64,000 nt of DNA from Clostridium sp. JN-9 (GTDB lineage: Bacteria > Bacillota > Clostridia > Clostridiales > Clostridiaceae). The translations under genes were made by a program, and so were the position numbers. The stretch spans positions 2,914,001 to 2,978,000 of the forward strand of contig NZ_CP035280.1 in assembly GCF_004103695.1 (NCBI RefSeq). Reading direction: 5' to 3'. The notes under the pieces were generated by a model. It was not told the DNA's origin and did no database searches. It saw nothing but the letters and a program-made list of their open reading frames with translations. Shown here one piece after another: positions 8,598 through 17,232 of this stretch (positions are counted from its first letter, which is position 1; the number at the start of each line of letters is the position of its first letter).

Positions 8598-9254
8598 TTA
8601 TTTTAGTTTTTTGTATATCCAATCCCCAAAAATCTGAATGGCCTCAACTAAAATAATTAAAATAATTACTGTATAAAGTATCATTTCATTATTAAATCTC
8701 TGATAGCCTATTGATATAGCCACATATCCAAGGCCTTGAGCTCCGAGTGCCCCTGCCATAGCCGTATACCCAATGATTAATATTAATGATAGCGTTATTC
8801 CTCTAATAATAGAGGGTACAGCTTCTTTTATCATAACTTTGAAAATTATCTGCATATCACTGGCACCAAATGATTTTGCAGCTTCAATGATTCCCTTGTC
8901 CACTTCTTTTAGTGAACTCTCTATTACTCTTGCAACAAATGGTGCTGATCCTATAGTTAATGGAACAATAGCTGCAGTATTCCCTATGCTTTTTCCAACA
9001 ATCAGCCTTGTAAGCGGCATTACAGCAAGAATTAATATGATAAATGGAAATGATCTAAAAACATTTACTATGATATCTAAAACTCTATAAATTACTTTAT
9101 TAGGTCTAAGGCCATTTTTATCAGTTAATATTAATGCAATTGCCAGTATAAAACCAATTATAACTGAAAAAAATGTGGACCATCCTACCATATAAACTGT
9201 ATCTATTATCCCCTGTAATAAATATTTGTTCCAGGCTTCTGCAAAACTAATCAT
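8598..9254 (-). CDS. metI: Methionine ABC transporter permease MetI
   Basis: 218-residue inner-membrane permease with about five membrane helices. The EAA loop, which docks the ATPase, is visible as EAAKSFGASDMQIIFKVMIKEAVPSI. The GALGAQGLGYVAISIGYQRF C-terminal segment is characteristic of MetI. Its start overlaps the metN stop by eight bases, so the two are probably translationally coupled. Part of the metNIQ methionine importer. Confidence 0.95.
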   Translation of the reverse strand: MISFAEAWNKYLLQGIIDTVYMVGWSTFFSVIIGFILAIALILTDKNGLRPNKVIYRVLDIIVNVFRSFPFIILILAVMPLTRLIVGKSIGNTAAIVPLTIGSAPFVARVIESSLKEVDKGIIEAAKSFGASDMQIIFKVMIKEAVPSIIRGITLSLILIIGYTAMAGALGAQGLGYVAISIGYQRFNNEMILYTVIILIILVEAIQIFGDWIYKKLK

Positions 9255-10212
9255 TTTTTATTACCTCCCAGCAGACTTTTCTTTTATTAAGGTAATCAGA
9301 AACTGATTTATACTTGCTGTCCTCAATATTTATTACAAGACTCCCAAGCACATCATCTCTAAACCTTTCAAGTTTACCCCATACTATAGAGAAATCTATA
9401 TTTAAATTCCTTGCCATGGAAGTTATAATACTTTGCTCAGACATTTCCTTTGGAAAATATATTCTTATGTTAGTACCTTCTGATGGAAGTATTTCTTCTT
9501 CTGAAATTAATTTTCTCAAAGCCTTAGGCTGTTTCAAAAACAGTTCATTAACTTCACCCTGAGCTGCAATAGCCCCTGCATCTAAAATAGCCATCCTGCT
9601 GCATATTTCTCTGACTACTTCCATTTGATGAGTTACAATTACAATAGTAATTCCTAGGTTCTCATTAATTTCCCTTAAAAGTGTTAAAATTGATTTTGTA
9701 GTGTTAGGATCTAATGCTGAGGTTGCCTCATCGCATAACAGTATCTTTGGTTCTAATGCCAAAGCCCTGGCAATAGCTACCCTTTGCTTTTGCCCGCCGC
9801 TTAATTCTTTTGGCCTTGAAAAAATCTTGTCCTCTAAGTGAACTATTTTTAAAAGTTTTTCTACTATTTCTTTTATTTGTTTTTTATCATAACCCCATAC
9901 CTGTAAAGGAAGGGCAATGTTATCATATACATTTTTCCTCTCTAAGAGACTGAAATGCTGAAAAATCATTCCTAGATCCTTCCTGAATTCTCTAAGTTCC
10001 CTGTTTTTAAGTGTATTAACTTCCTTTCCCATAACCATAACGCTTCCGCTGTCATAGCTTTCAAGACCGTTTATACATCTTAACAATGTGGATTTGCCTG
10101 CTCCGCTATGCCCAATTAATCCAAAAATTTCGCCCTGTTTTATTTCGAGATTTACAGACTTTAAAATATGCTCATTTGAAAAAAACTTATCTACATTTGT
10201 TATGCTGATCAA
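9247..10212 (-). CDS. metN: Methionine ABC transporter ATP-binding protein MetN
   Basis: ATPase of the methionine importer. Walker A GHSGAGKST, signature LSGGQKQRVAIARAL, Walker B ILLCDEATSALDP, switch TH. The C-terminal ~75 residues form the ACT-like NIL domain that binds methionine and inhibits transport. I place the start at TTG 10212 (product begins M-ISITNVDKFF), preceded by AGAGGGGG. An in-frame ATG at 10275 lies inside the riboswitch terminator stem and would add 21 residues foreign to the family, so I reject it. First gene of the operon, about 90 bases after the SAM aptamer. Confidence 0.93.
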   Translation of the reverse strand: MISITNVDKFFSNEHILKSVNLEIKQGEIFGLIGHSGAGKSTLLRCINGLESYDSGSVMVMGKEVNTLKNRELREFRKDLGMIFQHFSLLERKNVYDNIALPLQVWGYDKKQIKEIVEKLLKIVHLEDKIFSRPKELSGGQKQRVAIARALALEPKILLCDEATSALDPNTTKSILTLLREINENLGITIVIVTHQMEVVREICSRMAILDAGAIAAQGEVNELFLKQPKALRKLISEEEILPSEGTNIRIYFPKEMSEQSIITSMARNLNIDFSIVWGKLERFRDDVLGSLVINIEDSKYKSVSDYLNKRKVCWEVIKND

Positions 10213-10254
10213 ACCTTTACCCCCTCTTTTAAAATACTGAAATATGAATATTAC

Positions 10255-10290
10255 GCTAAAAAAAATAAACCCCAAGGAAACCTGGGGTTA
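10255..10290 (-). terminator. Regulatory terminator of the SAM riboswitch
   Basis: AACCCCAGG and CCTTGGGGTT form a GC-rich stem followed by a run of T residues on the minus strand, between the aptamer and metN. Termination when SAM is bound is the standard S-box mechanism. Confidence 0.9.
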
Positions 10291-10299
10291 AAACGCAAT

Positions 10300-10410
10300 T
10301 GGTTCCTCATCTTTCAGCCTTCGCTGCTGGATTTAGCACCGCTATACAAATATATGTATCGGTTGCTGGGTTTCATAGGGCCAGTCCCTCCGCCACTCTT
10401 GATAAGTTGA
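10300..10410 (-). ncRNA. SAM-I riboswitch (S-box) aptamer
   Basis: On the minus strand the conserved S-box landmarks appear in order: CTTATCAAGAGTGG, GGAGGGACTGGCCC, TATGAAACCCAGCAACC, GGTGCTAAATCCAGCA, and a closing GATGAG that pairs with the initial CTTATC. It precedes the terminator and the metNIQ genes. It binds S-adenosylmethionine and shuts off the methionine importer when SAM is plentiful. Confidence 0.97.
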
Positions 10411-10431
10411 AAAATATTAACTTTAGAAAAT

Positions 10432-10460
10432 ATAATATCAAAACTTTACTAATGTGTCAA
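10432..10460 (-). promoter_or_regulatory. Promoter of the SAM riboswitch/metNIQ transcript
   Basis: TTGACA (10455-10460) and TATTAT (10432-10437) are 17 bases apart on the minus strand. They sit about 25 bases before the aptamer. Confidence 0.8.
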
Positions 10461-10602
10461 TACTTTTATTAAATATTTATTAATTTCATTGATTATGCTT
10501 ATATAATACCATAAAATTATAATTGAAAATAGCTATTAACTAAGTATTAGTGTTAAAATATAATAATGTACTTTGCAAATCATTTAATTTTGGAGGTAAA
10601 AA

Positions 10603-11811
10603 ATGTTACTTAATTTAAACGAATTTTTAACATCAGTTTCCTTTGCGCTGGATTTTGTAGAAATGGACATTTTAGGTATGACTTCAAACCATGGCAAGAG
10701 AACTGCTTATATAAGTATTAAAATTGCAGAACAGCTAAATTTTGGAACAGATGAACTTAAGGATATTTCTGCTCTTGCAATTTTACATGATAATGGAATA
10801 AGTTACAGTGGTCTAGGTGATGATCTGTCCAATATGGACTCTCAAAACTTAGATATGTTTGAAAAAAACAAATGGCATTGCATTGTAGGAGAGAAGAACA
10901 TCATTACATATCCTTTTAATACAAATGTTACTAATGTTATAAAATATCATCATGAAAAATATGATGGTACTGGATTCTTCAAATTGAAGGGGAATGAAAT
11001 TCCTTTAATGTCACAAATTATAGCATTGGCTGATAGAATTGAAAGCAGATTTGATATTAAAAACAATGAGCTTAATATGCAGAAAGATATTTTATCATTT
11101 GCAGAATCTAAAAAGGAAAAGGATTTTTCTTCAAAAATAGTAGATGCCTTTTTAAGGGTTACTGAGAATAAGAAATTTTGGGAGGATCTGAAAGACCCAT
11201 GCATTAATACTGTATTAAGGGAAAGCCTTCCTGATAATACTTTGGATTTAACCTTTAACCAAATACATGAAATTACAAAAGTTTTCTCAGAAATAATAGA
11301 TTCAAAGTCACGATATACAAGACGTCATTCAAAAGATTTGTCAATAAAGGCAGGTATTATGGCAGACTTTTATAAATATAAGCCTGAGGAAAAGATGAAG
11401 CTTATTATAGCAGCAGATCTTCACGATATTGGAAAGCTTGCAGTTCCAAACACCATTTTAGATAGTCCAAACAAACTTAGTGATGGTGAGTTTCAAGTAG
11501 TTAAAAAGCATCCTTACTATACAAGAGTTGTTCTTGAGCAGATTAAGGGCTTCGAAGAAATTACAAACTGGGCTGCTAATCATCATGAAAAGCTAAATGG
11601 CATGGGATATCCTTACGGACTTACCGCAAAGGATCTGGATTTTAATTCACGATTAATGGGCTGCCTTGATATATATGAAGCACTTACAGAAGAGCGTCCA
11701 TACAGAAAATCTCTTTCTCATAAGGAAGCAATGGACATACTCTATGATATGAGTCATAATGGCTTTGTTGATGAATCTATAACTAAAGATATAGATAAAG
11801 CGTTAATATAA
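10603..11811 (+). CDS. Protein with two HD/HD-GYP domains, probable c-di-GMP phosphodiesterase
   Basis: 402 residues made of two related HD domains. The first (about 1-200) carries HDNG and HHEKYDGTG. The second (about 210-400) carries HDIGKLAVP and HHEKLNGMGYP, close to the HD-GYP signature. Such proteins usually hydrolyse cyclic di-GMP, though some act on other cyclic dinucleotides. No receiver or other sensor domain is visible, so the first HD half may be regulatory. TTGGAGG precedes the ATG. It is a single-gene unit transcribed away from metNIQ, and its stop codon is followed at once by three GGGACGG repeats. Confidence 0.82.
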   Translation: MLLNLNEFLTSVSFALDFVEMDILGMTSNHGKRTAYISIKIAEQLNFGTDELKDISALAILHDNGISYSGLGDDLSNMDSQNLDMFEKNKWHCIVGEKNIITYPFNTNVTNVIKYHHEKYDGTGFFKLKGNEIPLMSQIIALADRIESRFDIKNNELNMQKDILSFAESKKEKDFSSKIVDAFLRVTENKKFWEDLKDPCINTVLRESLPDNTLDLTFNQIHEITKVFSEIIDSKSRYTRRHSKDLSIKAGIMADFYKYKPEEKMKLIIAADLHDIGKLAVPNTILDSPNKLSDGEFQVVKKHPYYTRVVLEQIKGFEEITNWAANHHEKLNGMGYPYGLTAKDLDFNSRLMGCLDIYEALTEERPYRKSLSHKEAMDILYDMSHNGFVDESITKDIDKALI

Positions 11812-11910
11812 TTGGGACGGTATAAGGTATAATGGGGACGGTTCACATCTTTATCGCATTTACGGTATACGGTGCGGTGTGGTGCGGTGTGATGGGGACG
11901 GTTCTCAATT
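11811..11910 (+). repeat. Cluster of three GGGGACGG repeats behind the HD-GYP stop
   Basis: Copies at 11812-11826 (degenerate, TTGGGACGGTATAA), 11831-11847 (AATGGGGACGGTTCACA) and 11891-11907 (GATGGGGACGGTTCTCA), all in the same direction as the gene. Between copies two and three there is a short GTGCGGTGTG direct repeat (near 11871-11890). The first copy begins at the TAA stop itself. Confidence 0.75.
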
Positions 11911-11937
11911 TTATTACATTTAAGCCCGGCTAATATT

Positions 11938-11973
11938 AAAAGCGGCGTTTTACTAAAAAACGCCGCTTTCTTT
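11938..11973. terminator. Bidirectional terminator (AAGCGGCGTTTT stem)
   Basis: An 11-12-bp perfect stem with a five-base loop. It serves the plus-strand HD-GYP gene (TTTCTTT tail) and the minus-strand remnant gene whose stop is at 11972-11974. Confidence 0.8.
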
Positions 11974-12066
11974 AGTTTGCATGAATCTGTCTTTTCATCT
12001 TCTCCCAAATTTTTATTAAGAACACCGCAATTAGCATTAAAGCTATGCCTATAATAGATAATGTAT

Positions 12067-13611
12067 CTTCAATTCGTAATTTGGGCGTAGCCCTCCAACC
12101 CTGCTATACTAAAGCCAAGGTTGGATCAAGAAGTTTCCTTACCTCTGCGGAGCAGCCAGCATACAATTGAATAAATTCAATAAAGGAAAATACGCCAAAA
12201 TATTGACCAGAATATATTATAACTGACTTTTGCTTATCTTCTTTATAATTCTTAATAATTACAGGGAGGGACTTGCCTGAATACTTATTTCCCTCCTCCA
12301 TGTTTTTGAATAGTTGAAAATACATGTAGCCAATGAGTGTCATAACTATATGAAAAGTTATAAAATTATATTTTGTACTCTTAAAATCTTCTAATTTCCA
12401 AAAGTCTTTTATTTGTCTATAGTCTTCTTCAATTTCTGGTCTTAGTTCATAAGTATTTATTATTTGTTTTGCAGTTTTATTTGTGTCTGTGGTTAAAAAT
12501 ACATAGTATTCATTATCTTTTTTATCATGAACGACACAGGCACACAAGTCAACATCTTTATCTGGTGTATTACTTTGCCACATCATACCTAGATCCTTAA
12601 CCAGGTGTATTTCTTGAGTTTTCCTTTTCTTGTTAGGGTGTTTTTGCCACTTGTCTTCGGAGATTGCTATTTTTACAGCTTCTTGGTATATTGTCATGTT
12701 CTTTTTTGCAGGTACATATGTATCCACTTGCTTTTCAAGCTTCAAAATATTAATAACATCACGAGAAATAAATCCCCTGTCATTTATGAGAATATCTCCA
12801 CTTTTTAAACATTTACTTTTTAAAATCATATTTCTACAAAGTTCTAAATCATGAGGCTTTATAGAATCAAAAACTATCTCTTCTATAATTCCGGAATCAT
12901 CCATAAGACCTCTTAATGTTCCCATTTTATAACCACGAAGCACCTTTCCATCATCTTTTATAGTTTCAGAATTCTCATAATTTACATTATCTAAATTCAC
13001 ATGTATTTTAGTGCAATCAAGAATATGTATAGATGGAGCTATGTTAAGAGATGGCATAACTACATTTTGGACATAATTGTTATAAGACTCTATAAATTCC
13101 TCAGCATCATATTTTTGAATTAAATTTCTCATAACGCCTTCGGCGAATAACCCTTCTTCAAGGTTTTTATTGGTATCCCACATATTCCATCCTAGTTCAG
13201 ATAATAACTCACCATCAGTCACAGCAAAGGCGACATCTGTCAGGCTGGTTTTAAGTTTCATCTTTGCTGTAATTGCTAACGCAATAAGTATATGAAATGG
13301 AATATGCTTATTTTGTTTTCTTTTATCTTTAAAACTTTCAGCCAATTTATCTATAAGTCCTATATTTTTCATTTTTAATACTATTGTATCTATAAGATTA
13401 GGGAAACTTACGTCAGCAGCATCAATCCTACCTTCTTTTATAGCTTCCAACACCTTATCTTTATCGTTTTTGCTTAATTGTAACATACAAACTATCTCCT
13501 TTTAATTATCATTAGTCTATATATATAATTCTATAAAAGATCTTAAAATCATTTTTAAAAGCTAAATATTATAGTACTTATTTTTAGAAATTTTCATATT
13601 ACTTATTGAAG
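12067..13611 (-). mobile_element. IS4-superfamily insertion sequence, 1545 bp with defined ends
   Basis: The two ends are imperfect inverted repeats, CTTCAATTCGTAATTTG on the left and CTTCAATAAGTAATATG read inward from the right (14 of 17 match). Both are flanked by the direct repeat ATAATGTAT (12058-12066 and 13612-13620), a 9-bp target duplication. It holds one transposase gene and interrupts the VTT-like gene. Confidence 0.88.
12104..13486 (-). CDS. DDE transposase, IS4 superfamily
   Basis: 460 residues. The DDE acidic residues are visible as DCTKIHV (first Asp), INDRGFISRD (second Asp) and the Y-R-E-type block LRPEIEEDYRQIKDFWKLEDF followed by a hydrophobic C-terminal helix. The frame is intact with no internal stop, so the enzyme may be active. 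A ribosome site (AAGGAGATAG) precedes the ATG. The gene fills most of the 1545-bp element, which sits in a membrane-protein gene. Confidence 0.88.
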   Translation of the reverse strand: MLQLSKNDKDKVLEAIKEGRIDAADVSFPNLIDTIVLKMKNIGLIDKLAESFKDKRKQNKHIPFHILIALAITAKMKLKTSLTDVAFAVTDGELLSELGWNMWDTNKNLEEGLFAEGVMRNLIQKYDAEEFIESYNNYVQNVVMPSLNIAPSIHILDCTKIHVNLDNVNYENSETIKDDGKVLRGYKMGTLRGLMDDSGIIEEIVFDSIKPHDLELCRNMILKSKCLKSGDILINDRGFISRDVINILKLEKQVDTYVPAKKNMTIYQEAVKIAISEDKWQKHPNKKRKTQEIHLVKDLGMMWQSNTPDKDVDLCACVVHDKKDNEYYVFLTTDTNKTAKQIINTYELRPEIEEDYRQIKDFWKLEDFKSTKYNFITFHIVMTLIGYMYFQLFKNMEEGNKYSGKSLPVIIKNYKEDKQKSVIIYSGQYFGVFSFIEFIQLYAGCSAEVRKLLDPTLALV

Positions 13612-14025
13612 ATAATGTATATAAACTATTGCTAAATCCTTTCCCCACATAACTATAAATTAGTACCAGTGGCGCATTAACAGATATTACAGTTGTAATA
13701 TACTTTCTATATCTAATTCCCATGTAAGTGGAAAAGTAACATATTACATCTGTTGGGGCAATTGGGCATACAATCCATAAAAACAATATACCTTTTCCGA
13801 AATTTCATGTTTCACCTCTCCAATATATTTCCTTTGCTCTATTTTATTATATAAGTATTAAATAAATATCATGATAATTATTAACAATTGTAACTATTCA
13901 GCTATTAAAATAATTTAAATTTACTGTTATTATTAATTTATTGAAAAAAAGCCTTCCATTTATCATTATTTTTTGGTATCATAAAGCCTGTCTTGCAAAA
14001 ACTAATGATAAGGTGGTGACACATC

Positions 14026-15498
14026 GTGAGTGAAGGCCAAATCATCGAGATTTACAATCAAGGTGTATCTCAGGTTATAGGTGTTATTAAAGAATTATCA
14101 AATCAAATTAAAGAACTACAATCTCAAGTAGAAACACTTTCTAAAGAGAATAAGGCTCTAAACGAGCGTGTAAAATCATTAGAAAGCCAAGTCAACAAAA
14201 ACAGTAGTAATAGCAGTAAACCTCCATCGTCAGATGGCTTTAAAAAGAAGACTAAAAGTTTAAGAACAAAATCAGGTAAAAAACCTGGCGGTCAAAGGGG
14301 TCATGAGGGAACAACATTGTGTTTACATGATACTCCTGATGAAATTGAAATTCACAATGTTGAATTCTGTACTGAATGCGGAGCATCCCTAAAGGATGTA
14401 CCTCCTGAAAGATATATTGTTCGTCAAATTATAGATATACCAGATGTAAAAGTTAAAATTGTAGAGCATAGAGCAGAAGTTAAAATATGTCCTCATTGTA
14501 AAAGTAAAAATACAGCTGCTTTCCCAGAAGAAATAAAGAATACAGTTCAATATGGAGAACGCCTGAAAGCGATAGCTGTTTACTTAACTCAATATCAGTT
14601 GATTCCGTATAAACGTGCTGTTGAACTCATTGAGGATTTATTTAACCATCATTTAAGTCAAGGTAGTATGGTAACCTTCAATCAAGACTGTCATGATAAT
14701 TTACAAGCTATAACAAATAGGATTAGAAATAGCCTTACCTCATCTACAGGAGCAGTTCATTTTGATGAAACTGGTATTTATATAGATAAAAAACGCCAGT
14801 GGCTTCATGTTGCTTCTAATAAAAATCTTACATATTATGAATGCCATGAAAAGCGTGGTAAAAAGGCTATTGATGATATTACAATACTTCCAAACTTTAC
14901 TGGGACGGCAGTCCATGATGGTTTTAAAACTTATTTTAAGTATACTAACTGCAATCATGCTCTATGTAATGCTCATATATTAAGAGAACTTAATAGTATA
15001 ACTGAATTACAAGGTCAAAACTGGGCAAAGCCAATGAAAAATCTATTGTTAGATATAAAAAAAGAAGTAGATTTAGCTAATAACAAACAAAATGCTTTAC
15101 CTTTAGATAAAATTCAGGATTTTGAATCTAAGTATGATAAAATACTTAAAGCTGGCATTGACGAAGACTATGCTAAAAACATTGAATTATATTCTAAAAA
15201 GAAGGTAAAGAAAAGTGCCAGTCTTAATTTACTCAATAGATTAAATGGCTATAAGGAACAAATACTTGCTTTCATGTATGACTTTGATATACCTTTTGAT
15301 AATAACTTAGCAGAACGTGATTTACGTATGGCTAAAGTTAAGCAAAAGATTTCAGGCACCTTTAGAAGTTCTGCTGGAGCTAACGCTTTTACTAGAATCC
15401 GTGGATATGTATCTACTGTAAGAAAACAAGGCAAAAATGCCTTGGATTGCATAAAATCAACATTTACAGTGAATCAATTTGATCCAACTTTGACGTAA
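14026..15498 (+). CDS. IS66-family transposase (TnpC type)
   Basis: 490 residues, starting at GTG with GGTGGTG upstream. An N-terminal coiled coil (about 15-60) is followed by the NSSKPPSSD motif, the lysine-rich KKPGGQRGHEG segment, a zinc-binding region (CTECG and CPHCK), and the DDE core with HFDETG, AVHDGFKTYFKY and NCNHALCNAHILREL. The C terminus FDNNLAERDLRMAKVKQKISG is typical. The frame is intact. Transposase for the element at 13890-15634. Confidence 0.95.
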   Translation: MSEGQIIEIYNQGVSQVIGVIKELSNQIKELQSQVETLSKENKALNERVKSLESQVNKNSSNSSKPPSSDGFKKKTKSLRTKSGKKPGGQRGHEGTTLCLHDTPDEIEIHNVEFCTECGASLKDVPPERYIVRQIIDIPDVKVKIVEHRAEVKICPHCKSKNTAAFPEEIKNTVQYGERLKAIAVYLTQYQLIPYKRAVELIEDLFNHHLSQGSMVTFNQDCHDNLQAITNRIRNSLTSSTGAVHFDETGIYIDKKRQWLHVASNKNLTYYECHEKRGKKAIDDITILPNFTGTAVHDGFKTYFKYTNCNHALCNAHILRELNSITELQGQNWAKPMKNLLLDIKKEVDLANNKQNALPLDKIQDFESKYDKILKAGIDEDYAKNIELYSKKKVKKSASLNLLNRLNGYKEQILAFMYDFDIPFDNNLAERDLRMAKVKQKISGTFRSSAGANAFTRIRGYVSTVRKQGKNALDCIKSTFTVNQFDPTLT

Positions 15499-15557
15499 AA
15501 GCTCCGCTTAAAAAGGAACGAAGTACCTCTTTTTGGTGAACCTAAAATTAATATTAA

Positions 15558-15606
15558 CACCTTACTGTCAGATGCATAAGAATTTGAAAGTAAGGTGCTT
15601 TTTTAT
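15558..15606 (+). terminator. Terminator inside the IS66 element
   Basis: CACCTTAC (15558-15565) pairs with GTAAGGTG (15590-15597), followed by CTTTTTTAT. It probably stops transposase transcripts before the gerA-type operon. Confidence 0.7.
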
Positions 15607-15738
15607 ATACTTTTTAGGGTAACTGAATAGTTATTAACAATTATTAATAGTTATTAATTTACAGTAAATAAAATTTTATATAGATTAACTTAACACTATT
15701 CCGGGTATATTAACTTATATATGGAAGGGTGATTCATA

Positions 15739-17232
15739 ATGAGCTTAACCATTAAGATTGATAGAATTATTCAGAAATGCGGCGGAAGCAACAGGGTAAT
15801 TGTAAGAAGGATAAGCATTGGTAGGGGAACTCCAGTTGAAGCAGCCATAGTTTATATTACTGGATTTGTTGACCAGAACATTATCAATAGGGATATACTA
15901 AACCCCCTGTTATTTAAAATTAAGGAAGATTTGCACGATATTAAGCAGGTTAGCAATTACATATGCAGTAAATATATTTCCATGTCTGACATTGTCATTG
16001 AAAATGATGTTAATAATGTTGTGAAAGAAATTAAAAGAGGTAAAACTGCAATTGTTATAGACACTGCTTATAATTATATTATTGCTAATACGGCAGATGG
16101 TGAGCATAGAAACATTTCAGAGCCTAAGGACGAGCAAGGGGTTAGAGGCTCAAGGGAGGGTTTCATAGAAAACCTGGATATAAATATAAGCCTGTTAAAA
16201 AGAGGGATAAAGGATAATAACTTAGTAGTAGAAAATTTTATTGTTGGCAGGCGTTCACAAAAAGATTTAGCCATAGTGTATGTTGATGATATAGTTGATA
16301 AGGACCTATTAAAAGATATAAAAGCCAGGATTCAAGCAATAGATGTTGATGCTGTAACTAATATCGGCATGATAGAACAGTTTATTGAAAGTTATCCATA
16401 CACTGTATTTCCTCAGGTTTATACTACTCAAAGGCCGGACACTGTGCAGCAGAACTTAATGGAAGGCAGAATAGCAATATTACTTGATGGCTCACCTTTT
16501 GCCATAACACTACCTGCATTGCTTGTGGAATTTTTTCAGGCTGTGGAAGATTATGCCCAAAGAACTGTTGTAACTGATTTTAATAGATTTATCAGAATAC
16601 TTGGTACAATTTTGGTTGTCACAATGCCCTCAATATATTTATCATTGGTTAGATTCAATGCAGAATTAATTCCAATTAAGTTTGTACTGCCATTAATTCA
16701 GTCCAGAAAAGACATTGCTCTGTCCCCATTTCTTGAAATACTGTCCATGGATATTGTTATAGAATTTTTGAGAGAGGGCGGGCTTAGGCTTCCCAGTAAA
16801 ATCGGTCAAACACTAAGTATAGTAGGAGGATTCATAATTGGAAGTGCTGCCCTTCAGGCACATTTAGTAAGTCCGGATACTTTAGTTGTAGTAGGAGCTT
16901 CAACTATAGGTACTTTTATTATTCCAAATTATGATATGGCAAGTTCCGTAAGATTGCTTAGATTCCCTTTACTTTTTTTAACTAACTTTTTAGGTGCTTT
17001 TGGTTTAATCGCAGGATTATATTTATTATCAGTTCATATTCTATCTCTGGACAGTTTTGGTGTGCCATATTTTACTCCGGATAAATACAGCGACTTGAAA
17101 GATACCCTTATGAGAGCTCCATTATGGAAAATGAATAAGAGACCGGAAGGCATTCCAAACAACAATCCAATAAGACAAAGCGATTTTAGAAAAAAGTTCT
17201 GGAGGAATAAAAATGAAAAGGATAAAAAGTGA
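15739..17232 (+). CDS. Spore germination protein, GerA/GerKA (A subunit)
   Basis: A subunit of a GerA-type nutrient germinant receptor in the spore inner membrane. 497 residues: an N-terminal cytosolic domain with RRISIGRGTPVEAAIVYITGFVD and a VDNFIVGRR-like YVDDI segment, then the membrane domain containing FPQVYTTQRPD, LMEGRIAILLDGSPFAITLPALL, PSIYLSLVRFN, and the LVVVGASTIGTFIIPNYDM stretch. These are typical. GGAAGGGTG precedes the ATG. First gene of a three-gene operon; its end overlaps the next gene by 20 bases. Expression in the forespore under sigma-G is expected from the family, but I see no convincing sigma-G promoter. Confidence 0.93.
   Translation: MSLTIKIDRIIQKCGGSNRVIVRRISIGRGTPVEAAIVYITGFVDQNIINRDILNPLLFKIKEDLHDIKQVSNYICSKYISMSDIVIENDVNNVVKEIKRGKTAIVIDTAYNYIIANTADGEHRNISEPKDEQGVRGSREGFIENLDINISLLKRGIKDNNLVVENFIVGRRSQKDLAIVYVDDIVDKDLLKDIKARIQAIDVDAVTNIGMIEQFIESYPYTVFPQVYTTQRPDTVQQNLMEGRIAILLDGSPFAITLPALLVEFFQAVEDYAQRTVVTDFNRFIRILGTILVVTMPSIYLSLVRFNAELIPIKFVLPLIQSRKDIALSPFLEILSMDIVIEFLREGGLRLPSKIGQTLSIVGGFIIGSAALQAHLVSPDTLVVVGASTIGTFIIPNYDMASSVRLLRFPLLFLTNFLGAFGLIAGLYLLSVHILSLDSFGVPYFTPDKYSDLKDTLMRAPLWKMNKRPEGIPNNNPIRQSDFRKKFWRNKNEKDKK

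Larger units (their letters stand above)
11972..13804 (-). pseudogene. VTT/DedA-like (TVP38/TMEM64) membrane protein, 5'-truncated and IS-interrupted
   Basis: Two pieces flank an insertion sequence. The upstream piece (13612-13804, minus strand) reads FGKGILFLWIVCPIAPTD..., then GNxPLV-like and YSYVGKGFSNS. The downstream piece (11972-12066) reads SIIGIALMLIAVFLIKIWE and ends at a TAA. Removing the element at 12067-13611 and one copy of the 9-bp target duplication joins the pieces in frame as ...FSNSLYTLSIIGIAL.... The N-terminal half is absent: an in-frame TGA at 13805-13807 precedes the first recognisable residues. The family assignment rests on the PIAPTD and membrane pattern and is less certain than the interruption. 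Confidence 0.7.
13890..15634 (+). mobile_element. IS66-family element (ISBst12-like), 1745 bp with defined ends
   Basis: The left end GTAACTATTCAGCTA matches the inverted right end ATAACTATTCAGTTA (13 of 15). The 8-bp direct repeat TAACAATT flanks it at 13882-13889 and 15635-15642, as IS66 elements produce. It has only a tnpC-type transposase and no tnpA/tnpB, as in the ISBst12 subgroup. It lies about 100 bases before the gerA-type operon. Confidence 0.9.

Noticed and set aside
10213-10275. Upstream ATG giving MetN 21 extra residues
   Set aside because: The ATG lies inside the riboswitch terminator stem and the extension lacks family similarity. TTG 10212 has a good ribosome site.
11754-12008. 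Minus-strand frame of 84 codons over the repeat cluster
   Set aside because: Its product is encoded by the GGGGACGG and GTGCGGTGTG repeats and terminator stem; it is antisense to the end of the HD-GYP gene.
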